A stretch of 64,000 nt of DNA from Lytechinus pictus (taxonomy: Eukaryota > Echinodermata > Echinoidea > Temnopleuroida > Toxopneustidae), in assembly GCF_037042905.1 (NCBI RefSeq), contig NC_087257.1, positions 26,411,501-26,475,500 of the forward strand, read 5' to 3'. This document shows positions 1-11,317 of this stretch, piece after piece; positions within the stretch are counted from its first letter, which is position 1; each line of letters opens with the position of its first letter. A model generated the notes under the pieces. That model made no database searches and was not told the DNA's origin. It worked only from the letters and a program-made list of their open reading frames with translations. A program made the position numbers and the translations under genes.

Positions 1-43
1 CGGGAAGAAAACAAATTTGTAATGAGATCAGAATAATATTCTT

Positions 44-410
44 TTGGTCTACATGTATAAGCAGTTGATCTACTTTTACCACTTGGGCTACACCAATTTG
101 GTCTCATTGCCGTTTTGTCTACTCTACAATTGGTCTAATAACCACTTAATCAATTCCTCATTTAGTTTAGTATCTGAATGGTCTAATTTCCACTTTGTCA
201 ACCTATTATGTTTTATTTATCAAATAAATAATAACCGATTCATAAAGAGTCCATCTAGCGATAGAGATTTTGTGAAGTTTCACCAAGAGAATGTTAGACG
301 AAATGGATCTAGCCGAACTGGGAATAAGACAAAATGGTAAATGAGCTAAATGGCAATTCGACCAAAGAAAAAGTAGGCAAAACGGGTGTAGACCAACTGG
401 TAATTTACCA
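44..410. repeat. Inverted short-motif element, TGGTCTAAT type (copy 1)
   Basis: The left half carries degenerate repeats of TGGTCTAAT and neighbouring CCATTTNGTC-like words. The right half carries their complements, ending in TAGACCAACTGG. The block is therefore a loose palindrome made of ~20 bp subrepeats. The same motif set recurs at 43.93-44.21 kb, so it is an interspersed element. Open frames across it are not credible as genes. Confidence 0.55.
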
Positions 411-845
411 TGATATTTGCTTATATTTTGACGAGAATTTGATTTATGTTTTTATGACTCTGACAGGACATGTAGGATACACATGTATTTTACTCGTGTA
501 TGTTGATCGCTATTTGTTTGAAATGAAGTTTTTGTTGAATAAAAACAATACATGTGCCTATTAGTCAGAAGGAGTATAATGGGGAAGGCCACACCAACAT
601 CAAATCAATTTTATCGAAAATTTGCACGAACAAAACATTATTGTCCCATTTCTAAATATTCATGTTTTTTTTTCAAATTTCCATCTATTCAGCTAACAAG
701 TTTCTTTTGTTGTAGATCTGGAACTGTTGTTTTTATTTCGGGTGACGTATCAAATAAAACATATTTTTCATTCAGGAAATTACGAAAATTAAAATGCCGT
801 AGTTCTTCCCCATTATCTAATTAATGTTTGCATTCACACATTCAA
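411..845. other. AT-rich non-coding stretch
   Basis: No coding signal, RNA gene or clear repeat structure was seen here. Short open frames lack codon bias or recognisable motifs. Confidence 0.4.
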
Positions 846-984
846 CAGGGGCAGCGGAACGGTTGTGGGGGGGGCTGACCATGCACAAAAATCACAATCA
901 GATGGTCATTTTACGTTTTTTGTACATGGTTTTGGAGAAAAAAAACACCCAACCCACGTCCACCCCCAGGTCCCGCTGCCCCTG
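846..984. mobile_element. Small MITE, CAGGGGC-end family (copy 1)
   Basis: Inverted ends CAGGGGCAGCGG and CCGCTGCCCCTG flank a core containing a poly-G run, a CATGGTTTTGGAG block and poly-A. The same core, with the same order of blocks, occurs at 49795-49946 and 63468-63635. Three copies with matching ends in one window identify an interspersed non-autonomous DNA element of 140-170 bp. Confidence 0.75.
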
Positions 985-2495
985 TTTAAATCAACATTTA
1001 TCACTTATTGGCTCAGCTAGCATATAAAAAAATACCACATTTTATTATACCATTTAATGTGCCTGGTTTTCTGAAAACGCCACCACAACATATCAACTCT
1101 CTTCTATTTTGGGGATGTAATAGCGCACCCCCCCCCCCCCTCCCGAATAATTATACAATCGATATATTATTTGGCTAAAGGTTTACATGGACATTGGAAT
1201 TGCAATTCAAAATTTCGAACGGGATTTCACTTTTTATTTGACCCCTCCCCTGCCTTGAACGATACATTTTGTGTATTTCAAGACTCTTGTCGAAATATTC
1301 CTTTGTCTAATGAACTGAACTTAAACTAAGACTATTCCTTCCGATATATATTATTTTCATTCATTGTATTACCTTCATTTGAAACTGACACAAAAATAAT
1401 GTAATCGTAAAATGAATACAATATATTTCATATATAATGGTAATTTATTCATATACATTTTCTTGTATGAAAAATAGCGTTACATTTTTTTTATAACTTT
1501 TAATAAACACTATACTTCAATGCATTATGTTTGAATATATTTGTTTGACTGAGTAATTAAAATGAGTAATCAAGAAATATTTTGAATCTTACATAATACA
1601 TAATAATATACATGCACACCTTTTTCTCTGCCCCTGTCTTTCCAAAAAGTCTGAAATTTGATTAGGTTGAAAAAAATATACGGTAACATTTCTGGCAACC
1701 TGGAGCTAGACTTTTCCGCTACAACTTTAATAGTTCACTTTACAACGCTTGATTGATTTTGGGTTTTACATTTGCATCGTGAAATCGGTCTTCCCGTAAA
1801 AAAACACGGTAATTTTAGACCATTGTGTCAAATATAAAAAAAGTCAAATATTGGGGGTAAGTTGTACAGAATTTTTTGAACGAGTACAATAATGAAAGAA
1901 AATTAAGGTCACTTGGGAAGAAGCAAACCCCATTTGGTATATCGATTTGGTACACTATCAGACTAACAGTCATTTGGGCCAATTGTCATGACGTCATGAT
2001 TACATTGACCGGTCTGTAAGGATAGTTTTGTAATTATGTTCCTATACGAAATACACTAAATTTTATTTTTTTAACTGGGTGTGAAAAATCGATATTTTTT
2101 TTAGTAAATAGCCCCACATGCGCCTGCCCGCCTCAAGAAAGTTATCTGCAATATGTAAAGCATGTTCTTATCGTATTATTGGAATTGCAAAATGCTCTCG
2201 TTCATACATTTTAACATGTCGATGAACCAACCATTTCAGTTTAATTTATATAAGCATTTATTTTCTTTCCCCTGGCATTCCTTTTAAGATAACATTTCAT
2301 AGAAATTAATTACAATACGAAATAATAAGAATATGAATACACACAAAAAAATTATTTGTACATAAGAAGGTGTAAAAAATAATTTTCGATTTCTTTATAT
2401 CAAACAGTTCATTTAAGGTCTTGAATTTGTTTTACTCGAAAATTATACGCATTATGTATAGATATGCATAGCAAAACAAATATAGTCAAGTAAAT
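985..2495. other. AT-rich non-coding stretch
   Basis: About 1.5 kb with no supportable gene. It contains a poly-C run near 1127-1141 and AT-rich unique-looking sequence. No splice-consistent coding exon or tRNA-like box was seen. Confidence 0.4.
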
Positions 2496-2499
2496 GTGT

Positions 2500-2760
2500 A
2501 ATAATAATAATAATAGCTGGATTTATAAAGCGCTTTTTGCCAGAGGATACAAAGCGCTGCTACTATTACCCCGGCTTTAGCTCGAGCTACCATCACCGGC
2601 GCTCAGTGCGTGCAAGGAATTACTCCTGCCGGGTACCCATTCACCTCACCTGGGTCGAGTGCAGCACAGTGTGGATACATTTCTTGCTGAAGGAAAACAC
2701 GCCATGGCTACGATTCGAACCCACGACCCTCTGTTTCAAAGGCGAGAGTCAGAATGTAGA
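2500..2760 (-). mobile_element. tRNA-derived SINE (copy at 2.6 kb)
   Basis: Read on the minus strand, it has a B-box-like GGTTCGAATC element, then the block GGTGAGGTGAATGGGTACCC, and ends in an (ATT)n tail, seen as AATAATAATA on the plus strand at 2500. The central block is shared with the SINE copies at 6.75 and 42.6 kb. It resembles conserved-central-domain SINEs of marine invertebrates (possibly the Nin-DC class; family name not verified). Confidence 0.75.
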
Positions 2761-2932
2761 ATGTAGGAATTGCATAATATCTAGACATATGGACCTTGAT
2801 TCAGTGATACCTGTTGGTCTGTGTAGAGTGAGGCAAAACTATTCTTTTAAAGAAATTAAATTCGTGATTACATAATATAATATACAAGCTTTGTGTATTA
2901 TGCCCAGTATGAATTCGATCGAATGATTCCCA

Positions 2933-3090
2933 GGGGACCGATTCATGAAATTTGTTGGCAACTTGGCACTGACAGGCTGACTTTCTCCGACAGTTATTAT
3001 GATAACAGGCAGAAGCAAATGCCTCTCAGCCAATCAAAAAAAGGATTTCAAAGATATTGTCAGCGCGGACAACTTTCATGACACACCCCG
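2933..3090. mobile_element. Probable MITE with CATGAAA inverted ends
   Basis: The left part contains TCATGAAATTTGTTGGC followed by CACTGACAGG. The right part contains the complementary arrangement, CTGACA and GTCATGAAAGTTGTCC on the minus strand. The arms diverge but are collinear. It lies just downstream of the minus-strand DED gene. Confidence 0.45.
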
Positions 3091-3119
3091 GATCACTGTC
3101 AGCTAGCTAGACAATAATG

Positions 3120-3300
3120 TCCCTATGATTGGTATTGGTATTTATTTTCCATATCACAATGTTAAAAACAATACAAGGTAAATGCATGTACATAATAAAA
3201 TCAAAAGTATAGTGAGATGGCTGGGTAAACCCACTGAGCTTTGTTAATATAACAAAACTGTTCTTCCCTGGGGTCCAGAGAATATGTAACAACAGTTACT
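3120..3300 (-). repeat. Interspersed-element tail at the 3' end of DED gene 1
   Basis: The sequence has the TATTTATTTTCCATA...CAATACAAGG pattern typical of retroelement 3' tails in such genomes. It supplies an AATAAA on the minus strand at 3146-3141, about 250 bp after the stop codon of DED gene 1, so that gene's polyadenylation site may lie inside the repeat. Both readings are inference. Confidence 0.35.
3141..3146 (-). promoter_or_regulatory. Candidate poly(A) signal of DED gene 1
   Basis: AATAAA on the minus strand, about 250 nt downstream of the stop codon. No other canonical signal is closer. Unverified. Confidence 0.35.
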
Positions 3301-3395
3301 GTACATAACATGACATAACAACAGTTTCTGTACATGACATAAAATTACATCGAATAACTCTCGCGTAGCTGAATCATTTGTAAACCTATTGTGGT

Positions 3396-4135
3396 TTAAA
3401 CTCCTCTCTCATGTCCCAAGAACTCGGGATACTGGTCTTCTAAACTATCCGTGCTCATTGTGCTAATAGTGCTACTACGTTTACTATGAAAGCTACTGGA
3501 CCTCATAGAGCGACGATGACCAGTTTTTCGGGAAATTGTTCTGTTTAACGATCTCGTCTCTTCTAGACTATCGACACTAAACGTGCTACTGCAGCAGCTG
3601 TCAATGCTGGATCTCCCAGTCGGAAACTCAAGAAAGTTGCTGCTACTGCTTTGCTCCTCAAGACTGTCCACACTAAAGATACTGCTCCTGTTTCCAACAG
3701 CTAGATAGCGGTCCTGTTTGTCCCCAAAGTTCTGTCTGCCGTTGGGCATTTCATAGTTATGGTAAAAGCTTTCAGAAAATCCTGATTTTACGCACGGTGG
3801 ACGTTTTTCATCTGTGCGTCGTCTGATCATATCATCGAGAGGCAAGACATCCTCGAGGCTCAGACTTGGCACTCCAAGGGGCATCGCGGACTCCTTCCTC
3901 TGTTGATTTCCCTCTCCTTGTGGCTGTTCCCCATCCATACCTTTCACATCTTGACCATCTTTCTGCACTTCTGGGACTGTATGCTTTAGACGGTGACCCG
4001 GGGAGACTTGTATTACCGGATTTTCTTTAGAGTGGTCTTGAAGACAAACTTCTTTAACCGTGTGTCCGGTTTGCAGGGAATCAAGGTTCGAACCTGTGTT
4101 GGTGGTGGTGTCGTCGCACGTTTGCCGGAAGACAC
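3396..4135 (-). CDS. DED gene 1, exon 2 (terminal, Ser-rich tail with DSLE repeats)
   Basis: The acceptor AACACAG lies at 4142-4136. The first two bases (GT) complete a Gly codon begun by the G at 5980. It is open for 245 codons to a stop at 3396. The reading frame, length and internal repeats support real coding. The C-terminal third is rich in Ser and Arg. Confidence 0.8.
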
Positions 4136-6241
4136 CTGTGTTTAAGACAAAATGTGAATAATTCATATGATAGATTGCCGATTTATGTTCATAATGAAAT
4201 TAGCATTATACTGATCATGACATAGGCGTATACTTAAAACACCAACACTAACAGGTTCTCATTCCGCGTCCATATTTTGTTTAAAAAAAACTGTTGAAAC
4301 ATTGACCCAAACGTGAAGAGACATTCCTAGCCTGTATTTCAATCCTGATATTAGTGTTATTTGATTAAAATACCTTAAGTTTATATGTGCATCACTGGCG
4401 TAAATCCGGTCCGAGCAGTTGAGGGGATGATTATAGCATGGACCTGTGTAGTAGGTCCATGATTATAGCAATATATTGACCTGGAAATTAAAAATGTTGA
4501 TGACACTCCCACACCAAGGGCTGTGTATAACATAATATACAGGGATATTTATAACCGTGTACATACTATCATCTCTCAGTTAAAGGCCTATATTTTTTTA
4601 TCATGTTAATGTTGAAATGGATTTGTTGTGATATAAACGAATGGATTAAAGTTTATAGCAATATGCGAGCGAGCAATTTTCAGCAGATGAAAGACAGAAC
4701 GATAACCAAATCATCTTTCAAGGGGTGTGAAATTATTCGATAAATGCAGCAAGTGAGCGTTATGAGCGAGCATTGAAAATGTTGTTTCAGTCGTTTAAAA
4801 TGAAATGCATATAGTACGGAGGATGATACAGGTAACTTATCAATACCTTAAACCTTAGAAGAAAAGGAAAAATTAATATAAAAAGCAAATAAGGATTGAA
4901 CGGTAAAGATTTTCTTCAATGAAACTCATTTTCTCACTGGTTAAAGATGAAATGAGAATTTAAAAATGGGATAATCATTATCGGGATTGAGGGTGCTTTA
5001 TGAAATGATATTAGGCCATCACAGGTAACGATATAAACTTCAATAAAACATTGAAATAGCACAATAATGCAAATTAAATGATTTATTATGAATTGTTCTT
5101 TAATGATTTTTGTAATATGTATATAAATAAATGAATAAAAAATAAGTGAATGAATCAATATATTAAAAGGGAAAAATGCAGAGGGGAGAGATTTTGAATA
5201 ATCGTAAGATTAAATTGGAAGAAGTTGCATCATTCGAAATTTTGAGCAAAATTCATATCTGAAATATTTATTAGATTGTTATGGAATTAATGTGATTTAA
5301 AGTCTCCTATAAACCATGGAGCTATTATAGCTCCATGTATAAACAGATGAAATTGTAAAGTGCTTGGGAAATATTGCTGCCCCTGCCTCTGTGTTTCATT
5401 AACGGCATTGATTTGGTCGTCAATGTCAACAGTAAATCCTCGTACACTTAACTTGAAGTATAGGGTATACCTATATTTTTGTACATAATCTCCCCCTTCC
5501 ACAAAGATGTTTCGATATGACCCCCCCCCCCCCTCATTCACGCCAGTGTATTCAAAGGATGTTTTTTATTGGTTTATGATCAAACAATATTTAATAGTCA
5601 TACTCTCATGACGCAGCGGGTATTATATAATCTTTGCATTAAGCTGAATATCGAGATTTGTCATGGCCAAATTGCAATTTAAGCACTTTGGCTGCATCTA
5701 AAGATGAATCCTCGGCGTTCCTCGCATTTAAAGTAGTATTAATCATTTGATGATTTTAAATAAAATCGTTTGTCTTGAAAAGTGGAATGATTGTACAATG
5801 ATTGTACCCCCCCCCCCCCCTCTGAAAAGTATGGGGATAAAACACCCATCCCCCGGGAGTTTGCGCCAGTGATAAGAATATACTCGTACAATATAATATG
5901 GTCCTATATAAATTAAGGAAAATTCGAGGAATGCACTATAGCGTTTGTCTGAGTTTCAAAGAATCGCGTACATCCTTACCCCATTTCTTACAGAGATCTT
6001 TTCTCAGGTCGAACCGTCTTATCTTGATTAGAAGATCTGCAAGATAATCAATACATTCCTTGTTGATGACGTCTCGCCTGATGAAGACTTCGAACAGGTC
6101 CAGTCCAGAGCTGATTTCTTCTGATTCTCTCTCAGAACCGATCTCGTCCTTGGAAAGAAAGATCAGTTTATCAAGGTCTGCCTTGGTGAGGCCATCGTCA
6201 ATTTCAAGTAGAAGAGAACGGAATGGACAAACCCTTGCCAT
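3396..6241 (-). CDS. DED protein 1: FADD-like death effector domain plus Ser-rich tail (two exons)
   Basis: Exon 1 is 6241-5980 and exon 2 is 4135-3396; joined in phase 1 they give about 333 residues. Residues 7-87 form a complete six-helix DED: hydrophobic FRSLLLEI, then DLDKLIFL, the FADD-type SGLDLF block, and an R-F-D-L triad (RxDL, residues 76-79) in the last helix. DEDs pair with other DEDs in FADD, caspase-8 and related complexes, so an adaptor role in apoptosis or immune signalling is likely. Residues 89-333 match nothing I recognise. They are polar and Ser-rich, with a repeated S-[VT]-D-S-L-E-[ED] motif near 243-248, 275-280 and 315-321. No death domain or caspase domain is present. 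The start ATG has A at -3 and G at +4. The 1.84 kb intron holds a transposon. A partner gene of the same build lies at 20.5-23.0 kb. Confidence 0.82.
4393..5548. mobile_element. DNA element with CACTGGCGT ends in the DED gene 1 intron
   Basis: The left end CACTGGCGTAAAT at 4393 and the right end ACGCCAGTG finishing at 5548 are inverted. A poly-C run sits just inside the right end. A similar end (GCGCCAGTG) occurs near 5870. No transposase frame is visible, so it is non-autonomous. It fills most of the intron. Confidence 0.5.
5980..6241 (-). CDS. DED gene 1, exon 1 (death effector domain)
   Basis: 262 nt, 87 codons plus one base. The donor G|GTAAGG follows the codon for Trp87, at exactly the place and phase used by the paralogous exon at 22950-22647. 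Reading past the donor adds 14 residues to a TAG at 5936, which I take to be intron read-through. Confidence 0.85.
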
Positions 6242-6299
6242 GTTTCTGGTTTTGCCCTCCTCTCTATGAAGACACTGTCACATAATACTTGCAGCTAAA

Positions 6300-6750
6300 A
6301 GCTGTTTGCACACAATTGTTATCACAGCAAATCAATTTTCCTATTCTAGAGTAGACCTAGATTTACCGGTGGTTCCAAGGTGCTCCAGTCCAGAATACTT
6401 TCAAGTCAAGAAAACGTTATCTACCCCGTCATCAATTATGATGGCGAAGAAGATCACACTTGTTACTTAAAAAACGACAATATTATGATCACGTAGCCAT
6501 GATAGCCATGCACAAGTACACACAATCTGCGTTGTAAATTCCTGACTAACTGGAGCTCGAAGTACACATATTTTACCGTTTGCCGTACAATAGGTCGTTA
6601 GTCACGAGACGTCGAGGGAACGCAGGTGCAGCAATATAGGTTGAAAGGGAACAATAATTTCATTGTGACGCCACTATTATTATTTTCTTATACTCGCCAT
6701 TGTGTATAGTCAAGGGACCTGTCTGCAATGAATATCATAATATCATAATT
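6300..6750. other. Upstream region of DED gene 1
   Basis: Non-coding on both strands as far as can be seen. It should hold the minus-strand promoter and 5' UTR of DED gene 1, but no TATA or other core element was convincing. Confidence 0.3.
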
Positions 6751-6754
6751 TCCT

Positions 6755-6965
6755 TCAGCAAGGAATTCATCCACAGTGTGCTGAATTCACCCAGGTGAGG
6801 TAAATGGGTACCGGCAGGAAATAATTCCTCAAAAAGCTGTGTGCACCGAAAAGGTAGCCTAGCTTAGCCGGGTAATAATAGCAGGCCCCGCTGGGAGAAC
6901 AGTTTTCGGAACTGAAGTGGCTACCCTGGGGAAATATACCTATATTATTATTATTATCATGATAA
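6755..6965 (+). mobile_element. SINE, 5'-truncated, with ATT tail
   Basis: It starts at CCTTCAGCAAGGAATT, runs through GGTGAGGTAAATGGGTACCG and AGCTTAGCCGGGTAATAATA, and ends at ACCTATATTATTATTATTA. It shares the central domain with the copies at 2.6 and 42.6 kb. The tRNA-like head is missing. Confidence 0.7.
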
Positions 6966-7701
6966 TAGTTTTGTGAAGAGCAGATAAAACTCAAGGTTCC
7001 GTATTAAGTTTCTACTGTGAGAAATGAGAATCAGAAAAGAAAATATCAAATATCACATAATATCCATGTATTTGCCACTTTACAGGATCAACCAAGAAAA
7101 TTGTTTAGCACCTACCCCTCCCCCTCCCCTTTACTCTGATATCTTGCAACAGCCTCTCTCATTTTTATTTTGATCTCAAGTTGAGATCATTCTCAACTAT
7201 ATAATTATAATTATAAGCCGTCATAGCTGATGGCATTTGAATACAAAGGTGGGTTATTTCACCTGGAATACTCCATGGGGTCATGGATCCCTTTCTCCGC
7301 CACGGTTGTCGGTCTTTTTCAGGAGTTTCGCAATTCTATGAGTAGTAGAGCGTGAAAGGGTATTCCCAACGGTAGACATGGTAGACAGGTTAATCATGTA
7401 CCACTGTAGCATATCCGGGGCGTCTGTGTCTACGAAAAAAAAACAGTCACGCATAGGATAACTGTGTTGTCTACGATCGTGTCCGTATCGTAAAAAATAA
7501 ATGATGCATGGTTAATGAATGATTATACAAATATTACACGTCACCAAGGGCATAAGAAGAAGTACATGCACGAGGTCTGTTTGGAACAGTACGTTCTAAC
7601 ACGGCAGAGGCACAGTGGTGGTACGAGGAAGTTTTAACTAGGGGAGGCAAATTAATGGTGGGCAAAAGAACATTTTGGTGAACAAAGGTGCACACGATAT
7701 T
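6966..7701. other. Non-coding stretch
   Basis: No gene, RNA or clear repeat was seen beyond short pyrimidine-rich tracts near 7113-7133. Confidence 0.35.
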
Positions 7702-7751
7702 CAGTGGCGGATCCAGGGGGTGGCGCAGGGGGCGCCCCCCCCCCCCTAATA

Positions 7752-7780
7752 TTTGAGCGGCGCCGAAGGCGCCGCTCAAA
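7752..7780. repeat. Perfect 13-bp hairpin
   Basis: TTTGAGCGGCGCC and its exact complement are separated by GAA. It lies just inside the left end of the transposon at 7702, after a poly-C run. Confidence 0.7.
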
Positions 7781-7977
7781 AAAAAAAAAAAAAGTAAAAG
7801 AAAGAAAAGGCGCTGCTTGAAAAAATAAAAATAAAGGAAAGAAAGGAAAAGGCGCCGCTTAAAAAAATTATACACTGATATAATATTAGCAACAGTAAGG
7901 AAACACTATCCCCCAGCAAAGCACAATCATATCATCTTCCTTATCTTTTCTTTTAACTACCCTTTTCCCAACAACTT

Positions 7978-8850
7978 CGCCGGTTAAAAATAATAACTGG
8001 CGCCAATCAAGAATAATCAGCGCCATTTGGTTATAAATCGGCGCCAGTCGAGAAAAATCGGCACTGCCAGATTCTTAACCGGCGCCGATCAAGGATAATC
8101 TGCGCCACCTAAATCTAAATCGGCACCAGATAAAAATAATCGGCGCCATCTGCTTATAAATCGGCGCTGGTACAGAAAAATCGACGCTGCCTGAGACCTT
8201 AACCGGCGCCGATCAAGGATAATCAGCGCCACCTAAATCTAAATCGGGGCCGGACAAGAATAATCAGCACCATCTGGTTATAAATCGGCGCTGCCAGAGT
8301 CTTAACCGGCGCCGATCAAGAATAATCAGCTCCACCTAAATCTAAATCGGCGCCGGGCAAGAATAAACGGCGCCATCTGGTTATAAATCGGCGCTGCCTG
8401 AGTCTTAACCGGCGCCGATCAAGGATAATCAGCGCCACCTATATCTAAATCGGGGCTGGTCAAGAATAATCAGCGCCATCTGGTTATAAATCGGCGCTGC
8501 CTGAGTCTTAACCGGCGCCGATCAAGAATAATCAGCTCCACCTAAATCTAAATCGGCGCCGGACAAGAATAATCAGCACCACCTGGTTAAAAATCGGCGC
8601 CAGTCAAGAATAATCGGCGCCTCCTGGTTCTTAATCGGCGCCAGTCAATTAAGAATTGTCGCTGCCTGAATCTTACGTGACGTCGGTAAAAATAATCAGC
8701 ACTACTTGTTTTAAATCGGCGCCGGTCAAGAATAATCAGCGTCCCCTGGTTCCAATAAATAGGCGCCGGTAGAATAATGAAGAAGGGCCTATTGCCAACC
8801 AAATCTAGGTCGGCGCCGGTCAAGAATGATCAGCGGCACCTGGTTATACA
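7978..8850. repeat. GGCGCC minisatellite with ~104 bp higher-order period
   Basis: Monomers of 20-26 bp start with GGCGCC or AGCGCC and end in AATC. Two types alternate: one reads on as GGTCAAGAATAATC and the other as ATCTGGTTATAAATC. A larger unit marked by TTAACCGGCGCCGATCAAG recurs near 8074, 8198, 8303, 8406 and 8510, i.e. about every 104 bp. CpG density is far above its surroundings. Confidence 0.85.
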
Positions 8851-9289
8851 TTTTATTGTTGAATGGTCATAACAAAGCTTATCGCATGCCCTTACAGAGT
8901 GGACTGGGGCGGGGCAGTTGCCCACAGAATGACAGATGCCATGAAATCTTTAATTTTATTTCAAAAATCCCAGAATCATACAAAAGCGTAAAGCAAATCC
9001 TTTAATTTTGATCTTATTTTCCAATGCTTTAATAAAAAGAAGGTCAGTCACTTTTCTTCTCTACACATTCCACATTGTGCCACCTCTATGGCCTTTAGTT
9101 TAAGAGAGCTACTATAGTGTTTTATGAAGATGATTTGATATTTTAGCCCAAAACTTTGCTAAAAACCCGTTGCTAGTACCGGGAGTGTATAATTACGCAA
9201 CCAGTCGTATATTGAGATTGAGCTACACAACTCGTTCTTTATTTAAAATCGTGCTTAAATTATCCGCTTCTCAGATTGGAATATGAAAA

Positions 9290-9780
9290 TTTTCAGCTCG
9301 CGCTTCACGCTCGCATCATTTCTGTAGCAAAACCCCATACTTTTCATGATTAAATAGGTGAATAGAATGTCCCTTTTTCAGGACTAAACGTCAAAAGAAC
9401 TCCCGCTTCGATTTGCAATAATCTTTTGCTGGATATAATCTTGTTCTTTATTACAAACGTCCATTAAACTGTCATTTTTTTTTTTCAGATCGAATTTTTT
9501 TAAATTTTAAGCTCGCGCTTCGCGCTCGCATCTATTGTTTTTTTAGATACCCATCTTAATCATTGGTACCAAAAATGCATAGAATATCAAGCTTTCTGGT
9601 CAGAATATAAAGAAATTTCAGCTCGCCCTCGGCACTCGCATTTTCTGTGTAGTGAGATATGTATCCTCCTCATGAGTTACTACAAACAGTCCTAAACAGG
9701 TACCTTTTTCCTGTTTTCAGATCAGTATACTAAAAAAATTCAGCTCGCGCTTCGCGCTCGCATTAATTTGTTGGTTAGAT
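9290..9780. repeat. GCTCGCGCTTCGCGCTCG cassette array
   Basis: Four cassettes carry this 18-mer or a close variant (near 9297, 9511, 9623 and 9744), each preceded by CAGATC/GTCAGAATAT-like sequence. The same cassette occurs at 25.1-26.4 kb and, in opposite orientation, at 55.5-57.1 kb. Confidence 0.75.
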
Positions 9781-10538
9781 ATGTGTTTCTATCTCATGAG
9801 TCATATAAATATATATATATGCATATGTGTGTGTGTGTTTGTGTGAGTTTGTTTGTTTTGTGTGATATCGAGCGCCTTTGGAAAGTTGATTCATGATTTT
9901 GCCCCCCAAATCTTAAAAAAGGATCGACGCCCCTGTGTATATATATATACATATAGTAAAAAAAACTTGTATCTCTATTAATATACAAATGTATTGGCCT
10001 CATCGCAATAAAAGGGTTAATACACGAGATTTTGAAATCGCACATAACATGCATAATTTGTGTTACTTTTTGCTTGTTTCTTTCTTTAATAAGTTTTTCA
10101 ATCTCTCTCTATATATGTTTTAGAAAGATTATATGTTTAAATTGATGTATATTTCTGTTATAATGAGATATGTTTAAGTGGACTTCAGGGAATGGTCGTA
10201 CGCAGCAAGGGGGAAGGGGGGGCACATTCGCGATCTGCTGTTGTGAAAAACAATTTTTTTTTCCTTAACATTTCATGAAAACTATGAAACATGTGCAAAT
10301 GTGAGATGTGCACCAAATTTTCGAGTCTTGCCCTCCCCCCCCCCGGAAATATTATCTGCGTGTGGTCATGCAAAATGGCATGACTGGAAATCCTACATTT
10401 TGAAAAGAGCATTTGACAGGGTCAGACTTTACCCCTTTTTCAACATTTTCTTTTATGGCGCCGGTGAAGTGCAAAAATATGTGCGCCGCTCGGCAGTGCG
10501 CCCCCCCCCCCCCTTTCGCCAAAAGCTGGATCCGCCTA

Positions 10539-11317
10539 TGATATTGGTGTTGCCCGTTTCATAAAATCGAGCACAAAGTGTGAGCTTAAAATAAGTAACA
10601 TTCAGCACTTTTATATATATATATATATATATATATACGTCTAACGCTCCCCCACCCCTCCTCGACAGCGGCTTTATCACGGCGGGCGGGGAAAATAGTT
10701 TTTGGTAAGGTCTGTTTAGCTCAGGAAAAGCACCGCCTCAACATTGCCGAGCTGGGGGAGGTTAGTTAACACAAAGACCACCGTGAAATAAACGCAAAAG
10801 ACAAATAAAAGCTAACTTGGTCACTTGTTTATTATATCTAAAATTTATGCTTACACTTCCTTGGCTTCTCAAAAGTTGGTTTCCTCAAAACCCATTACCA
10901 TGGTTTACTTTCTACTTTCTAGTATTACCCAAGATACACTGTAAATTATGAGCTCAACATACATGTACATTCACACAATCACTCAAACTGATAGTAAGGG
11001 AAAAGGTTAGGGTCAAGGAGAAAAGAAAGAGTTTTTATAGTTCGTGGGCCCTAAGTATTTAATGTCCTTCGTAATATTATAGGATTAAATGTTAATAGTT
11101 CTATTTATATAGGCTTTTTATATGAAGAAACTTGTCTACTTAGCTGATTTCTGGATTCTCTCTCTTGACGTTCCTCACTACGATGTGACAAATGTTTCCA
11201 CTGTCGGTTCACTAGCTCCTTTTCCACAGGTTTCCACCAGGATCAACAAAAATTTGTTCATTCCTCTCTGTCACTTGGAACGCTTTAACTTGTTGCAGTT
11301 CGTTACTGAACTTATTA
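10539..11317. other. Non-coding stretch with a (TA)n run
   Basis: A (TA)n run lies at about 10612-10637. The remainder shows no gene or recognisable repeat. Confidence 0.35.

Larger units (their letters stand above)
7702..10538. mobile_element. Composite DNA transposon with GGCGGATCC-type ends
   Basis: The left end CAGTGGCGGATCCAGGGGG at 7702 and the right end CTGGATCCGCCTATG at 10524-10538 are inverted, and both are followed inward by poly-C/poly-G runs and GCGCCGCTC. The interior holds a GGCGCC tandem array (7.98-8.85 kb) and GCTCGCGC cassettes (9.3-9.8 kb). No transposase frame is visible. GGATCGACGCCCCTG near 9912 suggests a second element nested inside. Confidence 0.55.
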
